The notes beneath the pieces are model-generated. The model saw only the letters and a program-made list of their open reading frames with translations. It ran no database searches and was not told the DNA's origin. From assembly GCF_035506375.1 (NCBI RefSeq), contig NZ_DATJPM010000098.1:1-64000 (forward strand): 64,000 nucleotides of DNA, given 5' to 3'. The DNA is from Methanocella sp. GTDB taxonomy: Archaea; Halobacteriota; Methanocellia; Methanocellales; Methanocellaceae. This document shows, in pieces, positions 33,982-43,272 of the stretch (its first letter is position 1; each line of letters begins with the position of its first letter). Both the position numbers and the translations under genes were made by a program.

Positions 33982-36900
33982 ATGTACATAAAAACTATAA
34001 CCACGCTGGCGATAACCGCAATCGTGCTGTTAGCGGCCGTCGGCGTACCGAACGTCCTCGCCGATGAGCTGGCATCCCCGCAGCCGATAGCGAACGCGAG
34101 CCATATCGTGCTCGCCCTGGGCAATCATACTTATTATCCTGATGATGTTGTATCGATATACGTTCACGATGCTGCCGACCCCCTGGTAAGCATTGTAGAT
34201 CCTCTAAATAACACCTACAGCATTCCCCTGACGGGCGTCAATAATAGCTCGTTCATGGGCGAATATGCGTTAAGCCAGGGAATCATCTTGGGCAATTATA
34301 CTGTCATAGCAGTAGATAATGCGACGGGCGATTCTGCCCAGGATATGTTCGAGGTCACTACCCGAACGGTGGCTGTTACCCCCACCACCGCCCCCGGTAA
34401 TACGACCGCCGAGCGGCCGGCTTATTATCTTTACGTGAACCTGTCGCAGACGGATTATCTGCCGGGGGATAAGGCCGTTATTACGCTGGAGACGAACGCC
34501 GGAACGCCGACTGTCGTCGTCCAGGACCCCGCGAATAATACGGCATATCCGGAGTGCAAGAAGACGGGCGATAACTCGTATTCTGCGACATACCGCCTGG
34601 ATAAGGCGGTCGTTCTGGGCAGTTATACGGTGCTCGCCTACGTGAACGAGAACGGCACGTTTTCCTATGCCATAGCCGGCTTCAACGTTACCATGGGCAA
34701 TAAAGCCGATAAGGGCTTGCACATCCAGTACGCGGCATATGACCCTGTTCAGAAGGCCGTCGTCCTGAGAGCCAACATAAGCTCGGCATCATCCGATACA
34801 GTAGCCGTCGTAAAGAATGACCCTAAAGTTAAAGGTATGGCCGTAAAAGGCGTAAAAGTACTGGACTCCGGCAGCACCGACAATATCTCGATATCCCAGG
34901 CTGTAAAGAATGAGGATAAAAAGGTCGAAGTGGTCATCCCGGTCGATAACAACAACGTCGATGCGGTCACGAGCCAGTATAACCTGACCAGGGACATTAC
35001 GAAGGCCACAACGTCCGTCGCAGTGAGCTCCGATGGCGAGAACATCCACCTTTTCCTGAACGACAAAGTCGATGGGTGCTGGTACCGGATGTCCACCAGC
35101 ATACCCGCGGGTTATCAGGTGCAAAAGATCGAACGGGCAGACGGCACCGAGATCAAGAACGATGTCCAGATAAACCGATCGACGGGCGAGTACGTGCAGA
35201 ATGATGTAAATTGGTACGTCGATAATGGGACGCTGTACTTTTATGATGATCCTATTAACGGCTATGATATTACCCTGTTGCCGCCCGCGGCCAACAATTC
35301 CCTGGCTGTGAATGTAATCTACGGTGGACAGCTTTCCGCCATCGTTTACCCATTTAACCAGACGGATTCAAATACCGTAATTGCCGGTAATGACCACCTG
35401 GGCCGCAACGGGGATAGTAATTATGCGAACAATATTGACGGGGATGCAGGCTCTAAAACCGCCATACGATTATATCGAAATAACCAGGTGAGTAATGGCA
35501 ACCTCCGGATGTTCGGCGATAACGGGACTAACTATGCCACGTACAGCAATACCGCCTACAAATATACTGATATAGGACAGCCGGTCACCGTGGGGTTCAA
35601 TACGGTCCCGGACGGCTCCGTCGAGAGCGTTATCATATCAAATTATAGGACACCTGTGGCGGGGTCTGTAACCTCCTATATCAATATTACACAAAAAACG
35701 ATCATCAGAAATAATAACCTCTGGTTCGCGACGGTATACTACTTAAATAATTCAGGTGGCAATAGCCAGAACGGCGTAGCTTTCTTCCAGGGAGCCGACT
35801 TCAACTTTAATGGCCAATATCAAAACGATGATGACTTCTATAATCAGACGAACGATTTCGTATACGGATATATGAATAACCAGAATTCCAACAGCATCCA
35901 TGTGGGCGGCTTCGGCTCGACGATCCAGAGCTCGGACCATGATGTGGCTACATACGGCAATATCTGGAACCGGATAAATTCAAATAATCTACAGGGTGGT
36001 ACCAGTACAAGCGGCATAGATGGCGGAATGGCGCTGGAATGGGATTATTCCGGGTCATTGGCGAACGGCGATACATGGGTCGTGCCAGTCGTATGGGCGG
36101 TCGGCAAGGACGTCAACAGCTTTGGCAACACTCTCAACTATGCCCTCGACCACAACGTCTACGACGTGGGCATTAAGTCCATCGATGTTCCGGCGAATGG
36201 TGACAGCCTTGATTCTCAGACCACGCCGGTCCTGGCTATCAATGCTACGGCTATTGACCTGGGCGTAACGGACCAGTCGCCGACTGTCTACCTCCAGATT
36301 AAAAATTCCACCGGCGCAGTAGTCTATAGCGCCTCAACGGCCGTAAAATTATCCATACCATACCAGGAAACGGCTCTCGCCAGCTTCAACTGGAACCTTT
36401 CAAATGTGACGGCCGGCACTTATAACATCAGCGTCTACACACAGATGGCGGGAGACCAGAACGCGTCCAACGATCTTAAAAGTATAACGGTCTATGTCCA
36501 GAGCCTGTCCATTTATCCCGACCAGTGGGTCCACGCGAACCCGGGCGACAACGTGCTCTTCCCGCTGAACCTGTCTAACCTCGGTACGGCACGCACATTT
36601 GACCTGAGCCTGTCTCCATCCACGGCAGGATGGGCTTCATATCTTTACTATAATAATACTTCAACGCTACTCGCCAATGACACGAATGGCGACGGAGCCT
36701 GGGACTGGGTGAACGCATCATATACGGATTCGGGAAAGCCCGCCATAACGGTCCCGGCAAATGGGAAAGCATCCCTCATTTTACAAAAGCTCGTCCCGGC
36801 GACAGCGGATACCGGTATTCTGGATACCGTAACATTATATGCATATCCATCAGGCCAGCCATTGGCAAACTCGTCGGCTACATTAAAGACCGACACGCCG

Positions 36901-39210
36901 TTGGGCGCAGTGGCGAATAAGACGTTCTATTTCCATAGCCTGTATCTGAATACGACGCCTGAGGCAGCGACTACTGGCAGCAAAGCAATTACGTCGATTT
37001 TCTATATGTGGGCCCAGACCCCGTCATTTGCCGACAGCTTCACGATATCGGGCAACGTCAGCGTGCCTATTTATTACAATTCGACGGCTGCCATGCCCAT
37101 CACTGTCACGTTATTCTACACGAACGGGGCAGGCAATTCGGTCCAGATCGGCACCAATACGTCCACAGTGCCGGCATCCGCAAGCCAGACCACGCCTTCC
37201 ATGTTCAATTTTACCCTGTACCAGGCAGGCGGTAATATAACTGTGCCTCGCGGCTCTTACATTGTAGCGAAGATAGATAACCAGCAGACGACCGCCTTCA
37301 CAGTATGGTATACGAGCGCATATCGAAGTCGCATAGACGTCAAAACTCCAACCTACGTCCACGTTGGCTCCATCAATACATACAACGGTGGGATATCCAC
37401 ATCCAACTTCAACACCGGCGATACGGTATACGTGACGGCCAACGTCACGGACCCGATCGGCGCTTATGATATCAGGGATAATGCCACCATATCAGTGACC
37501 GCGCCCAACGGCTCGTACATAGTCAATAACCAGAGCATGGCCCTCAACAAGACGGATTCCTCGTCGCCGGCTCTCTGGAAACTTTATAATTATTCTCTTC
37601 AGCTTGATAGTTCCTTCCAGCCAGGAGTCTATGGCATAAACATAACTGGCTACGAGTCAAACGGAGTCATCAATCGAAAAAATATATCGATTACGCTGAC
37701 GTCGGGCACTCCCGCCATCCTGGTGTACCCGAACAGCACGAGGATCGCCGAGGGGGCCAGCGTAGTTAGCTTCAAGCACAGGGTAACGAACCTGAACGCT
37801 TACAAGAGCGACGTCGTCGACATATCGTGTAATGTACCCGCTGGATGGTCTTATAGTCTGTATAAGGCGGATGGAATAACGCCACTAACGGATACGGACG
37901 GGGATACAAAACTGGATACCGGTACTTTATCTCCCCTGGGAAGTACGGATATCGTAGTTAAAGTAACCGTGTCATCGGGTGGAAGCTCCGGCAATACATA
38001 CCCCGTCTATGTCACCGGTACGTCTTCTCAGGATACGTCCGTATCGTCTACGGCCATGGACACCGTGCTGATATCGACGTCTTCCGTCGTTAAGACGCTT
38101 TATTTACACAATAATGGCACCCAGTTCATGAATACGTCGATGAATAACTCCACGAACGATCACACCGATATAAATAATGGCAATAGTATGAGCTGGGCCC
38201 AATCGCCCGCATTCGCAAAGGACTTTAACATCCTGGACGATCCCATGGCTACACTCTACGTCCAGAGCAGCGATACGAACTTGAACATGAATGTCAGCAT
38301 CATCGCCTCGAATAGCACATCATCGACTGTGCTAGGATGGTATATTTATAAGAACACGACCACATCGGGCGCAATCACGCCGCTAAGCTTTAACGTGCCA
38401 TTAAATAAATATAATCTAACAATACCCCGGGGTAGCCAGCTATCGGTCAATATTAACAACCTAAATAACAAGAAGCTCACTATCTACCACTCTACGCAAT
38501 GCCCGTCACGTATTGATATGGATACGTACAGCTATATCAACGTTAAGAGTGTCACGATCAACAATACCAGCGGTAATCCCATTACAGGTGCGACGCCTCC
38601 GTCTACGATAAACGTCACGGCCAATGTAACGGACCCCTTCGGCTCTTTCGATATCATCAATGTGAACGTGTCGCTGATCTACCCGAATGGCACTGTTGCC
38701 ATCGGTCCTCTTGCAATGAACTTGAGTGGAACAGATCCTGCGGCACTAAGCCAGTGGAAGCAGTTCACGAGGAACATAACGCTTAATGCCAGCCTTGACT
38801 CAGGGGATTATTCAATTCTCGTGACCGCTAACGAGTCCAATGGAGTCAAAAGCAGCTTAAGTACGGGGCTGGCCATCGTTTATCCGGTTAATGTCTCGGC
38901 AAGTAAGTCGTACAGCCCGTCGGGCGAGGACGAATTCACGGTCACGATCACCATTACCAATAAGGATAATCACACTGTAGACGGTGTGCATGCATATGAT
39001 TTCTACGCGGATGATTTCACCGTCGATGGTATTGATTCGCCTTACACTACTGTAATAGTGAACAACGCGATATTACAGGGCAATATCAATGTATTTGGGC
39101 CATTCACACTTTCACCTTACGAGACGAAAAAGATCACATACACTGCTTATGGCATAGGCGACTATAATCTTTCGAATATGACTATCGTGGGGGTGGACCC
39201 GTATATCTAG
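33982..39210 (+). CDS. giant surface/adhesin-like protein (1742 residues)
   Basis: An exported protein with signal TITTLAITAIVLLAAVGVPNVLA and two similar ~100-residue beta modules near the N-terminus (YYPDDVVSIYVHD... and YLPGDKAVITLET...). A long Asn-rich beta region follows, then an internal duplication of roughly 390-400 residues (the units begin with KTFYFHSLYL at about 979 and KTLYLHNNGT at about 1370). Asp-rich loops (DTNGDGAWDW, DTDGDTKLDT) may bind Ca2+. Unlike its neighbours it has no C-terminal anchor, so it is probably held in the S-layer or by a partner. Its last ~100 residues resemble the 577-residue protein. It has many N-x-S/T sites. GGGGG lies 6 bases before the ATG. Confidence 0.75.
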   Translation: MYIKTITTLAITAIVLLAAVGVPNVLADELASPQPIANASHIVLALGNHTYYPDDVVSIYVHDAADPLVSIVDPLNNTYSIPLTGVNNSSFMGEYALSQGIILGNYTVIAVDNATGDSAQDMFEVTTRTVAVTPTTAPGNTTAERPAYYLYVNLSQTDYLPGDKAVITLETNAGTPTVVVQDPANNTAYPECKKTGDNSYSATYRLDKAVVLGSYTVLAYVNENGTFSYAIAGFNVTMGNKADKGLHIQYAAYDPVQKAVVLRANISSASSDTVAVVKNDPKVKGMAVKGVKVLDSGSTDNISISQAVKNEDKKVEVVIPVDNNNVDAVTSQYNLTRDITKATTSVAVSSDGENIHLFLNDKVDGCWYRMSTSIPAGYQVQKIERADGTEIKNDVQINRSTGEYVQNDVNWYVDNGTLYFYDDPINGYDITLLPPAANNSLAVNVIYGGQLSAIVYPFNQTDSNTVIAGNDHLGRNGDSNYANNIDGDAGSKTAIRLYRNNQVSNGNLRMFGDNGTNYATYSNTAYKYTDIGQPVTVGFNTVPDGSVESVIISNYRTPVAGSVTSYINITQKTIIRNNNLWFATVYYLNNSGGNSQNGVAFFQGADFNFNGQYQNDDDFYNQTNDFVYGYMNNQNSNSIHVGGFGSTIQSSDHDVATYGNIWNRINSNNLQGGTSTSGIDGGMALEWDYSGSLANGDTWVVPVVWAVGKDVNSFGNTLNYALDHNVYDVGIKSIDVPANGDSLDSQTTPVLAINATAIDLGVTDQSPTVYLQIKNSTGAVVYSASTAVKLSIPYQETALASFNWNLSNVTAGTYNISVYTQMAGDQNASNDLKSITVYVQSLSIYPDQWVHANPGDNVLFPLNLSNLGTARTFDLSLSPSTAGWASYLYYNNTSTLLANDTNGDGAWDWVNASYTDSGKPAITVPANGKASLILQKLVPATADTGILDTVTLYAYPSGQPLANSSATLKTDTPLGAVANKTFYFHSLYLNTTPEAATTGSKAITSIFYMWAQTPSFADSFTISGNVSVPIYYNSTAAMPITVTLFYTNGAGNSVQIGTNTSTVPASASQTTPSMFNFTLYQAGGNITVPRGSYIVAKIDNQQTTAFTVWYTSAYRSRIDVKTPTYVHVGSINTYNGGISTSNFNTGDTVYVTANVTDPIGAYDIRDNATISVTAPNGSYIVNNQSMALNKTDSSSPALWKLYNYSLQLDSSFQPGVYGINITGYESNGVINRKNISITLTSGTPAILVYPNSTRIAEGASVVSFKHRVTNLNAYKSDVVDISCNVPAGWSYSLYKADGITPLTDTDGDTKLDTGTLSPLGSTDIVVKVTVSSGGSSGNTYPVYVTGTSSQDTSVSSTAMDTVLISTSSVVKTLYLHNNGTQFMNTSMNNSTNDHTDINNGNSMSWAQSPAFAKDFNILDDPMATLYVQSSDTNLNMNVSIIASNSTSSTVLGWYIYKNTTTSGAITPLSFNVPLNKYNLTIPRGSQLSVNINNLNNKKLTIYHSTQCPSRIDMDTYSYINVKSVTINNTSGNPITGATPPSTINVTANVTDPFGSFDIINVNVSLIYPNGTVAIGPLAMNLSGTDPAALSQWKQFTRNITLNASLDSGDYSILVTANESNGVKSSLSTGLAIVYPVNVSASKSYSPSGEDEFTVTITITNKDNHTVDGVHAYDFYADDFTVDGIDSPYTTVIVNNAILQGNINVFGPFTLSPYETKKITYTAYGIGDYNLSNMTIVGVDPYI

Positions 39211-39292
39211 GCGAGTCACGCTCATTGCCCTGTTTGCTATATCGATTTGCTTTATCGCAGCCGATGCATCTGCCCTCCAGCCTTCGGCCAAT

Positions 39293-41038
39293 ATGGTAGA
39301 GCAGGTTGACGGTCTTGTCTATTACACGAACGGCACGATATCCTATGGCATGGCCACCGGCACGATTACGGTGTCAAACCCGGCCTCAACATCCCCTCTC
39401 TCCTCGGCGATCCTGACGCTACCGAACGGCACGTCGCTTTCAATTGGCAGCATAAGCCCGGGCTCGAGCTATACAGCCCATTACGTCCTGTCTCCGGCGG
39501 ACGTCAACTTACCCTTGAACTTTAAAGAGAATGTCGTGCCAGTGACTCTGACAAACGGCGTGCCCCAGCAGCTGCGGCTTATCGTCCAGCTTCAGAACAC
39601 GGGCAACGCGCATATTACAGGCCTTCAATACCAAAAATCCCTCCCGCCAGGACTTGCCCAGGCATGGGAAGCCCATGACGGCGGCAGCCTTACGGTCGGC
39701 AGTGCGGTCGCCTGGACAATAAATGACCTCGCGCCGGGTGATAAGATGAACCTCACCATCGCCTTCAGTCTGACGCCTTCCTCGGGCATAACTTTCCCCG
39801 CTGCTGGCGTATCATACGACTATTCCTCATCACTATCGGGAAGCGTGCCCCGCCTGACGGCGAGCACGAACACGTCATTCCAGATACAAAAGTCGCACAT
39901 CACGGACCACTCGTGGATGGTCAACGCCACGGTCCCGGATAGCAGCGAGTTCGACATGGTGCTGGACTCTGTGGCGATCAGCCGCTCGAACGCCTCGGAC
40001 CCCTTTAATACGGTAGAGCTTGCCTCATATAGCCCGAACACCAGGCTCAACCCCGGAAGCTCGTGGTCGACGTCGCTCATCGATAATTTCGAGTACGTTC
40101 CCGCGTACTTCATGAAAATGGCTTATAGCATGCCCTATACGACGATCCTCACTTCCCACGTCGAGGCTATGACCGCACCGATAACCATCACGATAACGAA
40201 TCCCACGCCGACGCCGACGTCTCCGCCGAGCCCGCCCTACGCGACGCCCACGCCAGTGCCATCGGCCACGCCGACGCCGACGGCCCCCGCGTCCCCGGAC
40301 ATCGTGTTCGTGTCGCCGGAGCGCGGCGAGGTCATCACGGGTAATTCCACGCAGCTCGAAACGTCGGTCCCGCCTTCCGGCGAGCCGGGATATGTGGCAT
40401 ACTTCCTGTCGTCCAACAACCTGACCTGGATCAGGCTTGGCCAGTCGCCCGTATCGGGCGCTCTGTCTGGGTTCCTCTGGACCATACCTCAGCTTGACGG
40501 TAACTATTACCTGAAAGCCGAGCACTACCGCTCCGACGGCACTCTGCTGGGTATCGCTTACACGCAGGTACTCGTGGCCCATGAGACGGAGCCCGTGGGC
40601 ATGACGACCATGCTCATCAGCGGCACCGACTGGCTCATGCTCATCATGGCTCTGCTGGCCGTCATGCTGCTGGCGTTCATCCTTATACCATATGTGCAGG
40701 TCCGGAATGTTATCTACGACGCGTCCGCCCTGGCGGCGCTTAGCAGGGAGAAGGACTGGCTGTCGAAGCTGCCCCGCGAAGCCCTCCGGCCTGATGCTAT
40801 GATTGTGGAGATACCCGGCATGGATAAGATACGAATGAAGGCGCTGAACAATATCGACGAGATGCGCCGCCTGGAGCGGAAATACGAGCTATCGGCCTAC
40901 GATGCCATGGCCCTGCAGCTGGCCCGTGAGTCAGGCGCGACGCTGGTCACGGGCGACGTGAGGATGGCCGCTATAGCAAAGCAGCTCGACGTGAAGGTAA
41001 AGCTCCTGGAAAAAGTGGCAGTACCAGTTACCGTATAA
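39293..41038 (+). CDS. surface protein with transmembrane helix and cytoplasmic PIN domain
   Basis: 581 residues from the first ATG. The ectodomain (1-430) is beta-rich, followed by a Thr-Pro-Ser linker (NPTPTPTSPPSPP) and an Ig-like segment. A single helix (LMLIMALLAVMLLAFILI) follows at about 450. The C-terminal ~110 residues (from about 472) form a PIN nuclease domain: D in VIYDAS, E in IVEIPG, D in SAYDAM and D in VTGD. A signal sequence (MSRRVTL-type, RVTLIALFAISICFIA) is encoded in frame before the ATG but lacks a usual start codon. The ATA at 39203 preceded by GGGGG is the likely true start. The pairing of a surface sensor with an RNase tail is unusual. Confidence 0.7.
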   Translation: MVEQVDGLVYYTNGTISYGMATGTITVSNPASTSPLSSAILTLPNGTSLSIGSISPGSSYTAHYVLSPADVNLPLNFKENVVPVTLTNGVPQQLRLIVQLQNTGNAHITGLQYQKSLPPGLAQAWEAHDGGSLTVGSAVAWTINDLAPGDKMNLTIAFSLTPSSGITFPAAGVSYDYSSSLSGSVPRLTASTNTSFQIQKSHITDHSWMVNATVPDSSEFDMVLDSVAISRSNASDPFNTVELASYSPNTRLNPGSSWSTSLIDNFEYVPAYFMKMAYSMPYTTILTSHVEAMTAPITITITNPTPTPTSPPSPPYATPTPVPSATPTPTAPASPDIVFVSPERGEVITGNSTQLETSVPPSGEPGYVAYFLSSNNLTWIRLGQSPVSGALSGFLWTIPQLDGNYYLKAEHYRSDGTLLGIAYTQVLVAHETEPVGMTTMLISGTDWLMLIMALLAVMLLAFILIPYVQVRNVIYDASALAALSREKDWLSKLPREALRPDAMIVEIPGMDKIRMKALNNIDEMRRLERKYELSAYDAMALQLARESGATLVTGDVRMAAIAKQLDVKVKLLEKVAVPVTV

Positions 41039-41054
41039 TTTTTTTATTTTTCCT

Positions 41055-41597
41055 CTATTTTTTAAATGATTTCTTGTATTCTGCAAGCGTATATAGCCTC
41101 GCAGCGATTGCACCGATGGCCGTGCAGGTCTCAAGGGAGATGCCTTTGCCATCAGTTATATCAAGGTGGTAGTGCGCCATCTCGAAGTATTCCTTTGGCA
41201 GGCCCTTGCGGCCCAGGCCTATTAAAATGAGCAGCGGCTTATTATTGACCATAATGCCGGCGATCTCATCCGCTGAAGCCTGCTTTTTCTTCTCGGGATG
41301 AGATGTCGTGGCCACCAGGGCCCCGAATTGGGCCGGGAAGCCTTTCTCAGGCACGTCCATGACGTAGAGGCGTTTTTCATCGAAGAGCTTCTGAAGGTAG
41401 AGGCCCGAAGCGCCGATAGTCGTATTGTCCTTAACGAACTCGACGAGTTCCTGCTGGCTGAAATCATAGGGGAACCCCACGAGGGCCAGGTTAAAGCCGT
41501 AGGCGTAGGCTATCGGGGCGCCCCGGGCAATGCCACGGTAGTGCGCCTCGACCACCTTTACCTTATCATAGGTATTATAAAGGCCCAGCGTCAGCAT
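41055..41597 (-). CDS. DUF531 family archaeal protein (SPOUT-like)
   Basis: A 180-residue protein with the DUF531 opening MLTLGLYNTYDKVKVVEAHYRG and the later LLILIGLGRKGLPKE, a Gly-rich stretch of the SPOUT methyltransferase kind. DUF531 proteins occur widely in archaea and are suspected RNA methyltransferases without a proven target. It is convergent with the PIN-surface gene and close to the end of that gene (16 bases). Confidence 0.8.
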   Translation of the reverse strand: MLTLGLYNTYDKVKVVEAHYRGIARGAPIAYAYGFNLALVGFPYDFSQQELVEFVKDNTTIGASGLYLQKLFDEKRLYVMDVPEKGFPAQFGALVATTSHPEKKKQASADEIAGIMVNNKPLLILIGLGRKGLPKEYFEMAHYHLDITDGKGISLETCTAIGAIAARLYTLAEYKKSFKK

Positions 41598-41639
41598 CGT
41601 TCCCTAATAAGGTATGCCACGATAAAACGATATCGGTCC

Positions 41640-42173
41640 CTAAATATTCCTTTTTACGATGCCGCCGTAGACCTCGGCGCCACCCGCCTCGGCCATGTCG
41701 TGCAGGACAGCGATGATGTCGGCCATAGACACGATATCCTCGGGATTCTTGCCATTATACATGTACGTGATGAGGCCGGCGCAGTTCAGGATAAAAATGT
41801 TCGGGCCGATAAGCTTCTCGTAAGGGTTATAGATCTGGTATTTCTTGAGGACGGAACAGTCCTCGTCGCTAAGGATATGGAATGGAAGGTTGTGCTTTTC
41901 AGCAAGGCCCTTATTGAAGTTAACGCTGCCATAAGAAATGGTAAGCACGTTACCACAATGGTACAGGATGCGCTGGTAGCTGTCCTTAAGGTAATCGAGC
42001 TGCTCACTGGTGTGGGCGTCGTCCACGGCCCGGATGAAAACAAGCACCACACTTTGGTTATCCCTGAACTCTTTTAAGGAAATGCTGTTGCCAGTCTCGT
42101 CCTTTAGCGTGAAGTCCGGCGCATTGTATCCCGGCTCGACGGGCAACTGCTCATATTTATGTCCATACTCCAT
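41640..42173 (-). CDS. peroxiredoxin-fold protein lacking catalytic cysteine
   Basis: A 177-residue thioredoxin-fold protein with the AhpC/TSA opening (GYNAPDFTLKDETGN, SLKEFRDNQSVVLVFI). Where active members have a FYRGxxCPxC-type segment, this has FIRAVDDAHTSEQL, with Asp and Thr in place of the two Cys. Three other Cys (HCGN, DEDCS, LNCAG) lie elsewhere. It therefore probably lacks peroxidase activity and may act as a redox sensor, chaperone or ligand-binding protein. It follows the second copy at 42218 and is the downstream gene on the minus strand. Confidence 0.7.
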   Translation of the reverse strand: MEYGHKYEQLPVEPGYNAPDFTLKDETGNSISLKEFRDNQSVVLVFIRAVDDAHTSEQLDYLKDSYQRILYHCGNVLTISYGSVNFNKGLAEKHNLPFHILSDEDCSVLKKYQIYNPYEKLIGPNIFILNCAGLITYMYNGKNPEDIVSMADIIAVLHDMAEAGGAEVYGGIVKRNI

Positions 42174-42217
42174 AGCAGGGATATGTCGACCCGTATGTTA
42201 AAAAGCATGACCCGATT

Positions 42218-42694
42218 TTAAGTCATATGGCGAAGCGTTTCCATCAGCTTATCGTTGGGAGGTATCTCGCCGGGGAACTTGCTGATGAACCTGTATCGTA
42301 TGCGGCCCGAGCGGTCGATGATGAATATCGATGCGTCGTCGCCGTTCTCCAGGTCGTCGTAAACGCCGTACTCCCGGATCACCCTCTTCCCGGGGTCTGC
42401 CAGGAGCTTGAACGGTATCTTATACCGGGTCGCCGTATTCCGGGCTTTATCGACGTCGTCGGGGCTGATGGCCAGGATGTCCGCGTTGAGGCTGCGAAAA
42501 AAGAGGTAGTCATCGTTAAGCTGCGACAGCCAGCGCATGCTGTACGGGTCGGACTCGCCCCGGTAGAACACGAGCAGCACGTTCATCCTGTCCCTGAAGC
42601 TTGACAGCTTCACTTCTTCGCCGCGCGAGTCCTTGAGCCTGAAGTCGGGCGCAAAATCGCCTTCGCCGGCGGTCCCCTCAATCCTGTACATCAC
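42218..42694 (-). CDS. peroxiredoxin-fold protein lacking catalytic cysteine, second copy
   Basis: A 158-residue AhpC/TSA-type protein: DFRLKDSRGEEVKLSSF, then VLLVFYRGESDPYSMRWL. The active site segment of related peroxiredoxins reads YRGxWCPYC, so both Cys are replaced (Asp and Ser). It contains no other Cys that I can see. It pairs with the gene at 41640, 44 bases apart on the same strand, and the two are tandem relatives. Peroxidase function is unlikely. Confidence 0.7.
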   Translation of the reverse strand: MMYRIEGTAGEGDFAPDFRLKDSRGEEVKLSSFRDRMNVLLVFYRGESDPYSMRWLSQLNDDYLFFRSLNADILAISPDDVDKARNTATRYKIPFKLLADPGKRVIREYGVYDDLENGDDASIFIIDRSGRIRYRFISKFPGEIPPNDKLMETLRHMT

Positions 42695-42859
42695 CCTTCA
42701 CCACATACACAATGGCGTATGACATAAAAATGATAATCTTGGAAAAACACGATTACGCCCAATATCTATTTATACAACAATCATCATTAAACGGATATGC
42801 TTCAGCCATAGTGGCTGTGCCAGCCATAAAGCTGTATTAAATCTCATAGAGGTATTATA

Positions 42860-43240
42860 ATGAAGTATCAGGGAAAATCCATCAGGAAGCCCACCGGAGG
42901 CAGGCTCAGGCCGAACCGCGGCAAAAGGAAGTTCGAGCTGGGCAGCGAGATCACGCAGCCGGTCATAGGTGCTACCAGCAGAAAAGTCATCAACGTCATG
43001 GGCAACGGCTCTAAGGTCAAGGTCCTCAAGGAAAACGTCGTCAACGTGACGGACCCGAAGTCCGGCAAGACGCAGAAGACGACCATGACCACCGAGGTCG
43101 AAAACCCCGCGAATAAGAACTACATCCGGCGAAACATCCTGACCAGGGGCTCCGTCGTCATGACCGGGCTCGGCAAGGCGAAGATCACGAGCAGGCCCGG
43201 GCAGGATGGCGAAGTCAACGCCGTACTCATCAGTGAGTAG
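42860..43240 (+). CDS. rps8e: 30S ribosomal protein S8e
   Basis: A 126-residue archaeal/eukaryotic ribosomal protein. It opens MKYQGKSIRKPTGGRLRPNRGKRKFELG and continues to the conserved NPANKNYIRRNILTRGSVV. The length fits archaeal S8e. GAGGT lies 8 bases before the ATG. It is transcribed alone here, convergent with the TraB-family gene. Confidence 0.95.
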   Translation: MKYQGKSIRKPTGGRLRPNRGKRKFELGSEITQPVIGATSRKVINVMGNGSKVKVLKENVVNVTDPKSGKTQKTTMTTEVENPANKNYIRRNILTRGSVVMTGLGKAKITSRPGQDGEVNAVLISE

Positions 43241-43272
43241 TTTTTTTTACAGTGGCGCAAGCCACTTCTTCT

